Positions 10,747 to 22,907 of a DNA stretch of 64,000 nucleotides are shown in pieces (within the stretch, counting starts at the first letter, position 1; each line of letters starts with the position of its first letter). A program made the translations under genes and the position numbers. Origin of the DNA: Axinella damicornis (lineage: Eukaryota; Porifera; Demospongiae; Axinellida; Axinellidae); assembly GCA_963931865.1 (NCBI GenBank), contig OZ007507.1:3440077-3504076 (forward strand), given 5' to 3'. Under the pieces are notes generated by a model. The model worked only from the letters and a program-made list of their open reading frames with translations. It did no database searches and was not told the origin of the DNA.

Positions 10747-13700
10747 TTATGAAATTCCTGTGCGTCTCCTGAGGTCCTGCTGGCCTGGCTCTTCAGAGGA
10801 AGGGCGCTCCTCATCTGCTGGGCTCCGCTTCTTGTCCGCTTCCGAGTCTGTCTGTTCATTTGGCTCCAGTGGCGATCTGATGGAGGTGCCTAGCTCCCGA
10901 GGCCAATTAATCAGTTTTCTTCCTGCCAACAACAATAAATGGGCAGGGCAAGAGAGCCTCGTATCCCAGCCTTGACATAATGTATCCCTTTCACTATTGC
11001 CAATTTTAGGTGCAGTAAGGGCTATTGTGTCGTGGAAGGTAATTGGCAATGACTCAATCCAACAGATAGAGTTACGCACTAATGAAACCCTTGTCTTGGA
11101 ACCAGACCCCAGTTTGAGTTGGAACCGATAATGTCTTGCATGCATGGCCATGCAGACGTAACATTCCAAGGGCTAAAAAATCATCTGGGACGAGACTAGT
11201 TGCAACCTGCATTAGGGTACACAAGCATCACCAAATATTTGGTGTGCTATGTAGCTAAGGCAACTCACTCATGTTCCTGCACACCAAAACCACAATAGAT
11301 CCGACAACAAGGAGGCCAAAAAGGAGGAAAATGGCCACACCAAGTGATGAGAATGAACTCCAAGATGATGGGTTGTTGTGTCCGGGAAGACCAGTGTCCG
11401 ACTGACCTGAAGAAGCTGCAAGATCAATTCAAACATCCGGTATAAGTGCAGTGTATATGTGTACACGAGGGCATTCCAACAGGAAACATACAGCAGTGGA
11501 AGCGTCTTGCAGTCTGCCTGAAGGCAGTGGTAACCATGCAGGTGTAGTCTTTCCTCAGGTCATGCTTTGAGGCACCTGTGACGACAAGGAAATGTCCTGA
11601 CTCATTGCGGAAAGCGTGGTACACACTCTTAGTGTTATTCTGTGCTGTGATGTTCGTCCCACCACACAACCATGACAGTGAGTAGGGTGCAGAGGAGTCC
11701 ACGGTACACACAAGGGTTAGATTCCCCTTGGTTGGTCCCTGGCAGTGGGCCACGACTCTGGGTTCAGCTACACAGAGAAAGGAATATTAATATTCAGTGT
11801 ATAGCTGTACAGTATACACAAGTGAAAGGTGGGGTTTAAAAAATTACTGGCCTAGCTCCAATCCAGCCCCCCTCTCACTCTGTCCCCCACCCCCATAACA
11901 CACACACGCACGATAACAAACAGCCAGGAATCAATAAGGAGACACTCTTACATGGGCAGGGGGATGTGGTCAAGATGCAGGTGGGGTGTTGCTCCTGCAC
12001 TCAAACATGGGCACCCACATACATGTATATGAATCTATTAATGAACCTATACACACTGTGACATCAGGGGCGGATCCAGGAAAAAATAAGGGGGAGCTAT
12101 ATCATCCAGCCACAGGCGAAGGTATCCAGTGCAGTGGTGAACAGAGGCGCGAAGTGCTGATACAATCCGCGCGAAGCGTGGAAAACTTTTTTCACTGTCA
12201 TTTTCCAGTTGTCTAGATGGGCTCTCGTAGCACGTTTGTGCTTTTGTACTGCACTCACTGCTTTCTGGTTTCTGTGTCGTCCGTGAATGTCTCACTCTTG
12301 ACGTGGAAAGGTAAGTGTGACTAGTCGTGAAAGTCAGAGTCCAATGAAGATTCGCCATATACGTGCACGTGAACGTCTCACTCTTGACGTGGAAAGGTAA
12401 GTGTGACTAGTCGTGAAAGTCAGAGTCCAATGAAGATTCGCCATATACGTGCACGTGGTCTGAAGTGGGAACCGTTTTCGTCCCCAGCATGAGTTGACTC
12501 TGAATCTGATTCATTCTGACTGTCACAAGCTGTTTACCATTTCAACTTGCTGCTGCTGTTTCCAACACTGTAAGTCAGGTCCACATGTAAACAAGGGGCG
12601 TGGTCAGAAGTAGAAAGGGGGAGGGCTACAGCCCCCTGTAGCCCCCCCCCCCCCCCTGGATCCGCCCCTGGGTCACATCCACACAAGCGCACACATCTAT
12701 ACTAATAAGCAGGACCTTAACATGAATATGGGTATATAGTCTTGTTCCCAGACTGTTTATCCAGCACGTGTATCGCTTACAGCATACTAAAAGCGATCCG
12801 TGCTGGGGTTGGTTGGGTCTGGGACCGAGACTAGAATATGGGTGCCCCAATATTAATTACATAATCACAAACATAATTATGTTCCTGGAAGTCCCATAAT
12901 GATTGACCAGCAAACATCCTCATGCAATCACACACCAAAGTGTCAAACACAGCTGTTTGGAGGCTACACAATGCGCTACGTACAGGTTGTAATATGGCAG
13001 TACTGTCACCTCACCATAAGTTGTCACGTCCAAAGATACTGTGGAATCCTCAGACATTTTAACCCCATTCTGACGAAAGTTCACCTCTCCTGTACAGCTG
13101 TAATTCCCACTGAGATTGTGAGTCACCCTCTCCGGAGGAATTTCAACCCTGTAAACTGCAGACCATGACAGCCGACCTTCATAGGGATTGGTGTCGTTAA
13201 ACTTCATCTCAAATACGATGCCATTCTCAGGTCCATGTGTCCTCAAGACTGGGAAGGGATACCCAGTCACATTGCACTCAACTAGCACCGACACATTTGT
13301 GCAAATGGTAGTGGTTTGTTCCCCAAACTGCACGATTTTGAACTCCACCTTGGGTCGTACTGTTGACAGATTGGGAGAAATATCCATGGGCAAGTGAGCT
13401 ACATTAGCATTTCCAAACTCGTGTCACTAGAGGTTGGATAGAAGTTGCTAGTATCTGACTCTTCCAGTAAGGTCACCGGTGAAAAGGAACAAAACGACGG
13501 GGGGGGGGGAGGAGATTAGGTTACATGGGATTCAAATCCAAGACATGATGAATAAGTAGACAGACGCTCTTATCACTATAAGCCACTGACACCCAAGGGC
13601 CAAGGAGATGTAAATGTGAGACCTCTTAGAGGTAGTCTCAGGATCAGTATCTTAGAGGTGTGTCATTTATATAGTGGAACGTCAACCTCTATACTCTACA

Positions 13701-14540
13701 TATGTGTCAGTCCTTAGTCTCGGTCCCAGACCCAACCAACCCCAGCACGGATCGCTTTTAGTATCGCGCGCGGGGAAGGAAGCGCGTTATACTGTAAGCG
13801 ATACACGCGCTGGATAAACGGTCTGGGAACGAGACTAGTCAGTCCTATAAGGGGTCCCAACACAATACTACAGTCATGTACAGCCGCCCCTATGGCAGCC
13901 AAGAAAACATAACCACAGCATAGAGCTGGAAGTTCTACTGTATGCTGACCTGCTACACCGTAGCAGCACTGGCTTTGATGTGGGTGCTCCCAACACTTGC
14001 AACAGTAAGAGCCACCCGTCTCTGCTGTAATCGTTAGTTGTAGCTCACGGTTACCATGGGGTTGGTGTACAATTGGCCGAGTTTTCTTCGCCCATACGTA
14101 GTCTTCACAGGAGTGGGGACAGGGTCCGAGGTTGATCACTTCTCCAGAGTTGTACAGCCTATACTGGACGTCCCCAAGTTTCCTGCATTCTGGAAGGCAT
14201 GAACAGCTCCATCACAATCAAGAGTTACACAATTATTACACGTGTGTAAACTGTACATTCATATTTGTGTCCACAGTGATGTTTCCCTTCTCATAGCCAA
14301 ACCATCATGAACGAACGAATGCTGCCTGCCAAGACGCTCTGGTTTTTGCTACACACGCACACAATAGAATGGGCGGGGCTCACAGCCCTATTATACCAGG
14401 GCGTCGGTTATAATTAAACTTGTTAACCAACCTCCGTGTTCGCTCCCGCTCTCTGCAAGGGCAAAGACGAGGAAGGCGCTGAGAGGCAGAACCACTGAGT
14501 GCCCAACTACCCATAGCTGCTCCAAGGTTTGCTTCTTCAT
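10747..14540 (-). CDS. IgSF receptor B (single-pass type I)
   Basis: Six coding exons in minus-strand order: 14540-14432, 14189-13950, 13398-13015, 11767-11492, 11406-11269 and 10922-10747. All junctions are phase 1, giving 440 aa. The signal peptide is in residues 1-36 (hydrophobic VVLPLSAFLVFALA). The N-terminal domain (37-116) has GPCPHSC, VWAKK, GGSYCCKC and QCCYGV. Two Ig domains follow (117-244 with ECNVTGYPFPV and GNYSCTG; 245-336 with LSWLCGGTNI and DYTCMV). The helix is LGVAIFLLFGLLVVGSIVVL, then a 55-residue tail rich in Glu, Arg and Ser. It is closely similar to gene C next door, which suggests tandem duplication. It is convergent with gene A (stops 222 bp apart). Ligand and function are unknown. 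Confidence 0.8.
12065..12670. mobile_element. hAT-like non-autonomous element
   Basis: Termini CAGGGGCGGATCCAGG (12065-12080) and CCTGGATCCGCCCCTG (12655-12670) are perfect inverted repeats of a type seen in hAT transposons. The flanking octamers TGTGACAT and GGTCACAT match at 6 of 8 positions, fitting a decayed 8-bp target duplication. No transposase remains. It contains an 86-bp tandem duplication (12290-12375 and 12376 to about 12458). Confidence 0.7.
12737..12833. repeat. Short palindromic MITE
   Basis: TAGTCTTGTTCCCAGAC ... GTCTGGGACCGAGACTA ends with inner ATCGCTTACAG / AAAGCGATCCGTGCTGG blocks. Same subfamily as 13715-13837, 29701-29805, 41801-41904 and 43929-44048. Confidence 0.75.
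13536..13600 (-). repeat. Degenerate tRNA-like (SINE) sequence
   Basis: On the minus strand it reads GTGGCTTATAGTGATAAGAG (A-box-like) and then GGATTTGAATCCC (B-box-like). This layout fits a decayed tRNA-derived SINE head, not a functional tRNA. Confidence 0.4.
13715..13837. repeat. Short palindromic MITE
   Basis: Ends TAGTCTCGGTCCCAGACCC and GTCTGGGAACGAGACTA with the CAACCCCAGCACGGATCGCT core. It lies in the intron between the N-terminal and first Ig exon of gene B. Confidence 0.75.
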
Positions 14541-14885
14541 CTCTCGTGACTCTCTGGAAGCAGCTGCGGTTCTAGAGCCACAAATGAGTGGGAGTTTGGT
14601 ATGTGATGATTGGCAAGGGATTCACCCGAAATAAGAGTTACATTCATGATTGTTCATGTTGTAGTATAGCCCAAAAAGCAACATTACTGTGGTTAATCCA
14701 ACTACAGTATGAGATGGAGGATGAATCTTCTGCTCTACATAATTCAGCTGTGACAACTGCAAACACGATCGTACTTTTGCCTCACTATATTCCAGTCTAT
14801 TGTGTCTTGCTCCACCTGGTTTTGCTGTCCAGCAAACATGGTGCTGTAAAGTTTACATTGGTCAAGTAGCTAGTCTATGTACATC

Positions 14886-14932
14886 TTTGTCGAGAAGCAG
14901 CTATCACATTGTGATAGCTGCTTCTCGACAAA
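14886..14932. repeat. Perfect 23-bp palindrome with 1-base centre
   Basis: Arm TTTGTCGAGAAGCAGCTATC plus ACA is followed by one T and then its exact complement. The arms have no mismatch, unlike the diverged MITEs around it. Confidence 0.9.
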
Positions 14933-15000
14933 TTAGATTCCACCATCTTCACCTCACCCCCTCCAAATAAAAAATACACGCACATACGTAGCTACATGGC

Positions 15001-15082
15001 AGCCTCGTTCCCAGGCCTCGCCCAGCTTCCTGTCACTTTCAGTACTGCAAGCTGGGTGTGGGCCTGCATGGCAACAAGGCTA
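15001..15082. repeat. Short palindromic MITE
   Basis: AGCCTCGTTCCCAGGCCT ... GGCCTGCATGGCAACAAGGCTA with the shared CGCCCAGCTT / TGCAAGCTGGG inner block. Confidence 0.7.
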
Positions 15083-15559
15083 GCTACATGGGTGCATTTT
15101 CTCTACTGATTCAGATATATTATGCATCCTGTTTTCTGCTCATGCACCTGAAGGAGGTCCATCCCAATTGGACTGAATTGTTTATTCGGTCAGTGTATAA
15201 GTGATCCAACTAGTGGCCTTCATAAGGAAGTGGCTGCCACATGGAGTGACCCAAGAGTGCATGATGTCATCGGTGCAGAGATAACCATGCGCCCTTGAGT
15301 GACCCTATCGTATAGGGGTTCCACTGTACATCTTCCTTGTGATTGAGCCAGGCACTCCCTGTCTCACATCAGACAGAAATATCATGGCTTAGAGACAAGG
15401 ACTGTATCGTAGTGTGTTTGGTCATCATTGATCATGACCTTCCCCTCCCTCCCCATGCACAGAAATGGTGCAGAGGCAAAAGAGACCTCAGCACCTACTC
15501 CAGCAGTCATTATTGAGGGTGACTGCAAAGCACAGACATTCAAGAACACGTACATAATA

Positions 15560-18500
15560 CTAGAATGTATAGACTCTGCTGTATACACACAATTTGGTGT
15601 TGACAATTAGGGTTAAAAAATGAGGGGCAAAAAAATTTATACAGATTGAGGAGTCACAGCGGATGGTTTGCTGCATGAGAAGTGTCAATGTCGAGTATGT
15701 CTTTGAATGCTCTGTTTCCGTATCAGGCTCTGCATGTGATTGAGAAAATGTACTAGCTAACTGATCAACTGTGTGTGTGTGAAAGGTTGGAGTCAAAACA
15801 TTACTGACCTGTGCCAGGAATGAGGTTGATTATGTACCTGCTAGGAATGGGGTTGTGTCTCTTCTATCGGCAAATTGACATAGATGATCCTCGGTGGTCT
15901 CAGGTGTTGATTCGCATGCCCTGTTGCATAACATTGTCCAATGGTCAACAGCTATAGCTACATACTATAATTCATGGGTCCCATTAGCCTCGAGGCTAGG
16001 GTCCCATGCACAAAATATTGCGACAGCTTACTATGTTTCTTGATCTTCATATAGGCCACAATAACAGCTATAAGTGCCAAGACAGGAAGCACCATAAGGA
16101 CAAAGCTCGCGAACATACTTTTATCTTTCGCTGGATGGTGACCTTGGATTCCTTCATCGTTGGAAGCTGAACAGAAATTAATATCATGATGAACAAGCTT
16201 CAGTGCTGCTGAAGAGCTCAACTTACAAAAGGAGAACACTTTCATAGCATCTCCTCTCCTATAGCTTGTGTCAACAACACAGGTGTAGTTCTTCTTAGTG
16301 TCAGCATTTGATGCATTCCTCACAAGAAGAAAGCTCTCAGAATCGTTGCAAGATGTGAAATACTTCTCAGTTCGATTCAGGACCGCAATGTTCTCTCCTC
16401 CATAGAGCCATGTTATGTTGTAGGGTAGGTAGCACTCAACCTCGCAGACAAGAACTATGATGTCGTCGGTCCTGTTACTGCACTCGAAGTTTGTGATCGT
16501 TGGGCGATCTGAGGAAAGAGAACAAAACATTTCAAACACTGCAGAAATATTAATGGAGGCAGTAACCTATTCTCACCATAAGTCACCACGATCAATACTG
16601 TTGAAAGTTCATTGTGCACACCCACTTCAGTGTCATGTAAAAACACCCCAAAGTTTGCCTTTCCGGTACAGGTATATGTACCGTTGAAGTTTCGTCTCAC
16701 CATTTTTGCAGGTGCTCTAATCCTATATGACATTGAATGGTCTGACCGAGTGATGTAAGGGTTCAATTTGCTAAAGTAATGTTGTCTATCAAAGATGTCC
16801 GCTGGTCCATGTATCTTTGAGACAGGGAAGGGATACCCAGTCACGTTGCACTCAAACAGCATGGACACATTTGTGCGAATGGTGGTGATCTGTTTCCCAT
16901 GCTGCACTATGCTGAAGTAGACCCTCAGCTGAACTTTTGGGGTGAAGAAAAACTGTGCATGAGTAGCTATTGATGCTGCCAATTTGAAATGATAAAGAAC
17001 GGACCTGCTACACCATAGCAACATCCTTGCTGCATGTGCTCCCTGCATTTGCAGCAGTATGGACCACCCACTTCTGGTGCAATCATCAGCTGCAGCATGT
17101 GGTTGCTGTGGAGTTTGGGTGGGATCGTAGTTCCCCTCTTCTCCCATACATAGTCGTCACAGGATTGGGGGCAGGGGCCAAGGATGATCACTTCTCCAGG
17201 AGAGTATTGCTTGTATATAACATCCCCTAGTGGCCTGCATTCTGGAGAGATGATTGCGTACAAATGTTGATCACTGTGGGTGGAAATCATGGTCTGGAGT
17301 TACATTAGCCTCGTTCCCAGGCCATCGCCCAGCTTTTCGCCGCTTGCAGTACGTGCAAGCGACGAAAAGCCGGGCATGGGACTGGGAACGAGGCTAGGCA
17401 TGTTTAACTTGCAGGCTTCCTAAACAAAGCTTGGAAACATGAATAGTGAAACACTATAAAAACATGCCCACAATGATAAGAATCCTAAACGAAGAAAAGG
17501 AGGGTGCAGAGGTACATTTGTAGCTAACAGTGTTTTAGGCAATGCATTCCATATAATTATGGCAGTTACATGTAGGGGGAAAGGACAATTATGACGTTCA
17601 TGTTATGGCAAAGAAACATTATAGTGGCTAACGAGGTATAACCAGCAACTGAATGCTAATACTAACCAGTACCCCGGAAACGACGGCTTTACATCCCCTC
17701 CGAAGGATGTGGTGTGAACTAATTCAGGTGAAAACACCTTCAAGAACACATACGTAACTACTCATTTTTTACGGTAGAGCTGAGTCAACTCCTAGGAGAG
17801 AAAGAATCTCCTACATATGGCATTGTGATGGGACTCGAACCTGCAACCAGTCGATTAGCAGCCGAATGCTTTAACCACTCAGCCACCAGCCATCCCTAAA
17901 TTCAATAGCGCGTGACTCTCCACAGTAGCAAGAGTGACCATCCCTACCCAGACTCATGAAGCTCGAAGTCTAGCCTCGTACCCAGGCCCCGCCCCGCCAG
18001 GGTACGAAGCGACTCGGAGTCTTGCCGGGTAGGGAATGATTCTGTGCGCATAACACATGCATGTAACAGCTTGCAGCTACTCTAAGCTGTAGCTACTACA
18101 GTACAAGGTGTTTACATATGGCATGCATGTTTACTACAGGGGGTGGGACATACCCCAAATCCCTTCCGCTATATATAGATACTGAATGCGTCTATACTGT
18201 GTAGACAAATATTCAGGTCATATACGCCTCAGGCTATGAATTATGGTTTTGGGACATAATCCTCGACTCTACATAGCCCTAGACTTTTCATTTTCAGGCT
18301 AATGTAGCTAGTATTTTCGTGATCTTGAGCCTGTATGCAGCTGTTTCCCCCACCTTTCGTGTTAGGCATATCAAACTAGCTTTAGTAGCCACATAGCTGC
18401 ACGTATACACACGCGCAAAGACGGGACTGAGGAGCTATACTAATACTAGATCTACGTAGTTGTAGCCGTTCGTTAAGCGTTGATCACACAATTATGACAT

Positions 18501-18645
18501 AGCTACAATTATTTATAACCCGCGCCGCTTTTGTAAACTAACCATGCACTTCCGGTAACCCACTGCCACTTCTGCTCTCTGCAAGACTGAGGAAGATGCT
18601 GACAGAGAGGGCCAGTGGTGGTCCAATCACCCAGGGCTGCCTCAT
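15560..18645 (-). CDS. IgSF receptor C (single-pass type I)
   Basis: Coding exons in minus-strand order: 18645-18564 (signal), 17241-17005 (N-terminal domain), 16966-16577 (Ig), 16508-16227 (Ig), 16166-16032 (membrane), all phase 1. Residues 1-27 include the signal core LALSVSIFLSLA. The N-terminal domain shows GPCPQSC, VWEKR, GGPYCCKC and GCCYGV. The Ig exons carry ECNVTGYPFPV with GTYTCTG, then ITWLYGGENI with NYTCVV. The helix is MFASFVLMVLPVLALIAVIV. The tail is uncertain: a phase-compatible exon 15729-15560 gives 431 aa in all, while reading through the last donor stops at 15958. Closely related to gene B. The 1.3-kb intron after the signal exon contains a MITE and a SINE. Confidence 0.75.
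17306..17396. repeat. Short palindromic MITE
   Basis: TAGCCTCGTTCCCAGGCC ... ACTGGGAACGAGGCTA with inner CGCCCAGCTTTTCGCCGCTT and its complement (GCAAGCGACGAAAAGC). Typical member of the AGCTTTTCG core subfamily. Confidence 0.8.
17640..17890 (-). repeat. tRNA-Ser-derived SINE candidate
   Basis: Read on the minus strand, 17890-17829 is tRNA-like: A box TGGCTGAGTGGTTAAAGC, a CTGCTAA anticodon loop as in tRNA-Ser(GCT), and an exact B box GGTTCGAGTCC. The long variable arm of real tRNA-Ser and a clean acceptor stem are missing, so I call a SINE head. The 3' limit is arbitrary. Confidence 0.55.
17966..18030. repeat. Decayed palindromic MITE
   Basis: TCTAGCCTCGTACCCAGGCC followed by CCAGGGTACGAAGC is a shortened and mutated member of the TAGCCTCGTTCCCAGG family. 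Confidence 0.5.
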
Positions 18646-18954
18646 AATCTTATCTTCTCTCCAGTTTACAGTGTAGCTAGCTAGATCACGATACTGCATG
18701 CCACAGCATGAGTGGGAGTGTTGTTTACAATAGTGGTACAACTAGCATGCATGATTATTGGTGGGATTCACCCTATCAGAATGATATTCATAACCGAAAC
18801 TGAAACTAATGGAGTGCATACAAATGACTACTGCATGGTGGATGAAAATTAATACAGTGTGAGAGATTGGATAAAAGACTGAGACATTAAATATTCGTCT
18901 CTTGCTCAGATGAAAAGTGGAGTATGAGTGGGGTGGAGTGACAGGTGTTTTTCT

Positions 18955-21900
18955 CTAAATGATGTGCTCTTCTGCGCCCTGCTCTTCCGAGAGTACTAGC
19001 GAGTCAATATCACTGTCACCTGTACTTCTGCTCCGCTTTCTCATAGGTACCCTCTGCTGCTCAGAAAGATGCATTTGAAAACTGACCCTCCTTTGGGACT
19101 TACTTGCAGCCTTCTGACCACGGCTTTGCTCTACACCTTCAGCTTGCAGATTCTCTTGCGGCCTGACTGCATTCTGCTGAAATTGTGCACTGCTAATACT
19201 ACTGTTCAGCAACGAACTGGATTCCGGATTATCTTCTTCAGATTCAGAGTCACCTCCAGGGTTCTCTGTCTGTCTCTGATCATGATCCTGGTTCAGACCA
19301 TTAGTTCTGTCTTCTAAGACACTTGTAGTATTGTTATGGACTACATTGTCTGATTGACTGCGCGCGCGGTGTGAAGCACCTGAGGAACAACAACAAGCAA
19401 ACAGCAGATCCACTACTAAAATCAACATACATGAACAAGTAAAACAACAAAGTTTCTAATGGTGATTAATTTTCATACCTCTCGTGCATTGATCTCTGTG
19501 AGTGCAGCCAAAATATGTGAGAGCTGCAACAGCAGCAAGAAGGAACAACAGTGCCACCACGCCTACCGCAGCTGCAATGTACAAACTGTTGCTGCAATCA
19601 CACTCCTCGCGATCATCGATACCTGCACATTTTCAATTGATAACAGGAAAATGCAGCACTAAAGTACTGTAGCTACATGCATGGTAGGGTTTCATATTGT
19701 ACACACAGTGTTGAGACTAAGTATTATATTTACCTTGTGTAGTAGGCTCAGATGTAGTGCACGGTCCACCTGTGGCAGAGATCAGATTTTGTCATACTGG
19801 TAAATCTCACTCATCATACTCGGGCTCATCACCTGCACCTCAACTTGGAGTAACTAAGGGGTCAAAGTTGGAGGGAGTGTGTACATGGAGGGGTCAAAGT
19901 TGGAGGGAGTGTGTACATGGCTAGCCCATATGCTGAGGGGCTACATTACATTGGGGTGCTGGGCACTATGCTCTCCTGGTTATTAAAGACAACCTTTCAT
20001 CTTTTCTAGTAACCGGGAGAGCATAGTGCCCCAGGGTGCATGTTACGTAGCACCCCATTATTAATAGTGTAGGGCAGGTGTTATATTACATGAGCCTCCT
20101 GCATGAACAGATGCAATCCAGGGCTACCTGTCACTGCAAGAGCGCATAAGTAGATCGCCCGCCCGGAGTACACTGCCACCACATCACTCGGTTACTGGGA
20201 TGTACCGGTAGAATACACACACAAGTAATGACATCAGCTGATTGCACTGTACCTGATTCCAGAATCCACACCTGTACCACAATCTCTGGTCTGCTCTGCA
20301 GGAAGGAGTAGTTGGAGTACAGCCAACACTCATAGGCCCCGATGTCACTGTCAGCTAGCTCTCGAACCACTAGCATGTACACCAGCCGATTTGAGTTGTC
20401 TGCCAAGAGTGGTGCTGGGAGGACATACTTTGGACTGTTTAGAAGGAGAGTTCCATTCCTCCTCCACTCTAACACTGCACTGGCTGTCAGTGTTTGCTCT
20501 ATCGTGCACTCCAAGACGGCTGACTGTTCTGTGTCTTCTGAAACAGTGTTGAATGTTGTGAAGTTCCTGATGCCCGTCAGCTTGGGAGGGTCTGCAAATG
20601 ATAGTGAATGGGACTTACGATGTTCAAGAAGCATGATGCAAGCACGACTGATCCTAATTGTCCAAATGTTTGCATATGATTTAAGGCACATGCAGTACCA
20701 TAACCTGCATGCATGGGGTCTTTTTACTACTTTACTTTAATACATTGCAGTGCAGTTCCTTACCGTAGACAGTGATCTCTGCGCTGCTGTTGCTTGTGTG
20801 CAGGTTGATGAATCTTCCATCGTTCAAGTATTCCGTGTTCACCACACATGTGTAGTTGCCCGAGTACTCTACTGAAACATTGTGAAAGGTTGCTGAAACT
20901 CCTGACTGCACAGGAACTGTTGCTATGATTATAGAGGGCACGCTGAGATATTTTGCGAGGTGAAAGTCTGCTTTTTCAGGACGTGGGTATCCACCAGCCC
21001 TACAGGTCAGGTTGAACCTCTGACCTGCAGCAACAACTATGGGCTCCACAGCAAAATCAAAGATGTATGGATTCACTGGGTATGTGTGTGTGCAGAGGAG
21101 AGGAAACAATTATACAGGAACCATTCCAACCATTCCTCCTGAGCCGCTTCCTGCAGAAAGCAGCCATTTCAGTGAATAGAAAGTGATCCCACACACACAC
21201 ACACACACACACACGTATGGTGGTACGCGCATGGAGATGTGCAAATTGCACACAAAGAAACTGGTTCACTAACACTGTGACCACCATCACAATTTCTGGG
21301 TTTGATCCTGGGAACAAACTGGGCTGAATAACCGGTCTGTAATGAAAGTTTTGGAATGCCAAATTAACAGGAAATATGGTTGGTATGCCCAGACCATATT
21401 TATTACCAAAATGGAATGTTTGTTTTTTACCTGGCTTCCACAACAGAGATAGCCAAAACTGGGTAAAACAAACCGAAGCTGGGTTGAAACAAAAGCTTTT
21501 AGGCCTACAGTGAGTTGCATGGAATAATGCATAGGATATTTTAGACCCATTTATGGGTAACAGGATATTGTCCAAACTGAAAGCATAAGAGGACAATGCA
21601 GACTACACAGCTAGTAGCAACAGATACTATATCTAGCCAACTAACTTGCTTGCTCTGAAGTAAACCATGCAGTGGTGTTCTCCATAGGAGCCTCGTTCCT
21701 AGGCTCCTCCCGAACAAAAGCATACTATACAGCCTAGTATGCGACAAACGCTGGGGAGGAGCCTGTAGGGATGAGGCTACTCCATAGCTCAAACTGCGGG
21801 GCATCACTGTATTGTCGCTAACATACAACCTTAGTCAGCTGGTGATCTTTGAATCTCTGACTCAACAGTTTCACTGCCCAGGGAGGTCAAAGTTTTTAGA

Positions 21901-22749
21901 CCTTCCTGTCTCCAGGGGAGGTCATGGTCCATAGGATCGACATTCCTGTCACCAAATTTGAGCCATGCATGCAAGAAGGACACTGGGCATTTGGTTCCAA
22001 GACAAAAGCAATAACAGCTAGGTCACTGGACCATTATACAACTGGTCCAGGCACACCTGGAGGCAAATATATAGCAACTTGCTTGGAATGAGTAGGGCCT
22101 ACGCATGAGAGGGTCGATTGGACCATGCAGACATTCAATCTGTCCAAAGTGATGTGTTTGCTGCATCTTACCTACCTAAAACCAGGTGGCACTCTCGATC
22201 ACCGTCACTGCACTGACACCAGTAAACCCTCCCACCAATGCTGTCATTCAGAATGTTTGGTCCAATAAAGTTCCTGCCATTGCTGTTGACCGGCTCATCA
22301 CTGTTCAATTGGCCCCATTCCACGTCGTCACGCTGCCCACTGCATCCAGCCCCGCAATGGATTTGAAGCTGCTCGCCTACTGTCACCCTCTCAGCTATTG
22401 TTGTTGCACAACTGTCATCCTGACAGACTGTCACACCTGTGATGTTCATCATTGGGGCACGGTATAGCTAGTTGTCAACATTAAATATTATCACGTTCCT
22501 GATCAACTTGAAAATTATCCTAGCTGATCCAGTATGTGAATATAAGCTGGGAAGAGCCTATAGACATAGCTAGTCTCGAAGAGTCAAGGTACGAGACTAT
22601 AAGGCGAAGCTAATTCCCTAACACCCCTCACTGACAAGTAATCTATTGAGCCACTAAGCTACGTAGCCCTCCCGCCCTGGCTTGCCTTGTAAGGTGAGCA
22701 CCAGCAACACAGAGCAATAGAAACGCGAGAAAGGCCTTGCTGCACTCAT
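18955..22749 (-). CDS. IgSF receptor D (single-pass type I)
   Basis: Seven coding exons in minus-strand order: 22749-22686, 22436-22176, 21075-20764, 20591-20253, 19769-19734, 19622-19479 and 19379-18955. All are phase 1, giving 526 aa. The signal exon (FYCSVLLVLTLQ) ends at a GC donor (CAAG|GCAAGC), the only choice that keeps phase. The N-terminal domain (22-108) has IHCGAGC, VEWGQ, RVYWCQC and ECHLV. Ig domains follow (109-212 with GNYTCVV; 213-325 with GAYECWL). A 12-residue linker exon precedes the helix (LYIAAAVGVVALLFLLAAVA). The 140-residue tail is the longest of the B-E group, with acidic Ser clusters (GGDSESEEDN, TGDSDIDSL) and a basophilic-kinase-type RRVSF. No enzymatic domain. Confidence 0.8.
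19859..19921. repeat. 31-bp direct duplication
   Basis: GGGGTCAAAGTTGGAGGGAG plus TGTGTACATGG occurs twice head to tail in an intron of gene D. Confidence 0.7.
19953..20056. repeat. Inverted-repeat element in gene D intron
   Basis: GGGCACTATGCTCTCCTGGT on the left pairs with ACCGGGAGAGCATAGTGCCC on the right, with GGGGTGCT / AGCACCCC outer arms. MITE-like but not of the TAGCCTCGTTCCC family. Confidence 0.7.
21689..21779. repeat. Short palindromic MITE
   Basis: AGCCTCGTTCCTAGGCTCCT ... GGAGCCTGTAGGGATGAGGCTA, located in the 1.1-kb intron of gene D between the N-terminal and first Ig exons. Confidence 0.7.
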
Positions 22750-22907
22750 AATCTTTAATCTTTACTGTAGTACTTGACCTCTGTAACCCAGGAGCCAAGC
22801 ACATACTTGCGTTACTACGGGCTCAAGATAATAAATATTCATAGCTATAAAAGTTCAAGGCATCACTTCCTCTGCAATTAAACAATAATGTGTTGACTCT
22901 ATACACG

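Larger units (their letters stand above)
11768..13014 (-). other. Intron 3 of gene B, filled with mobile DNA
   Basis: Holds a hAT-like element (12065-12670) and a short palindromic MITE (12737-12833). The rest shows no exon. Confidence 0.6.
14541..15559. other. Spacer between genes B and C
   Basis: Contains a perfect palindrome (14886-14932) and a MITE (15001-15082). No exon recognised. Confidence 0.5.

Noticed and set aside
17829..17890. tRNA-Ser(GCT) gene on the minus strand
   Set aside because: A and B boxes are good, but the long variable arm and paired acceptor stem are absent, so a SINE head is more likely.
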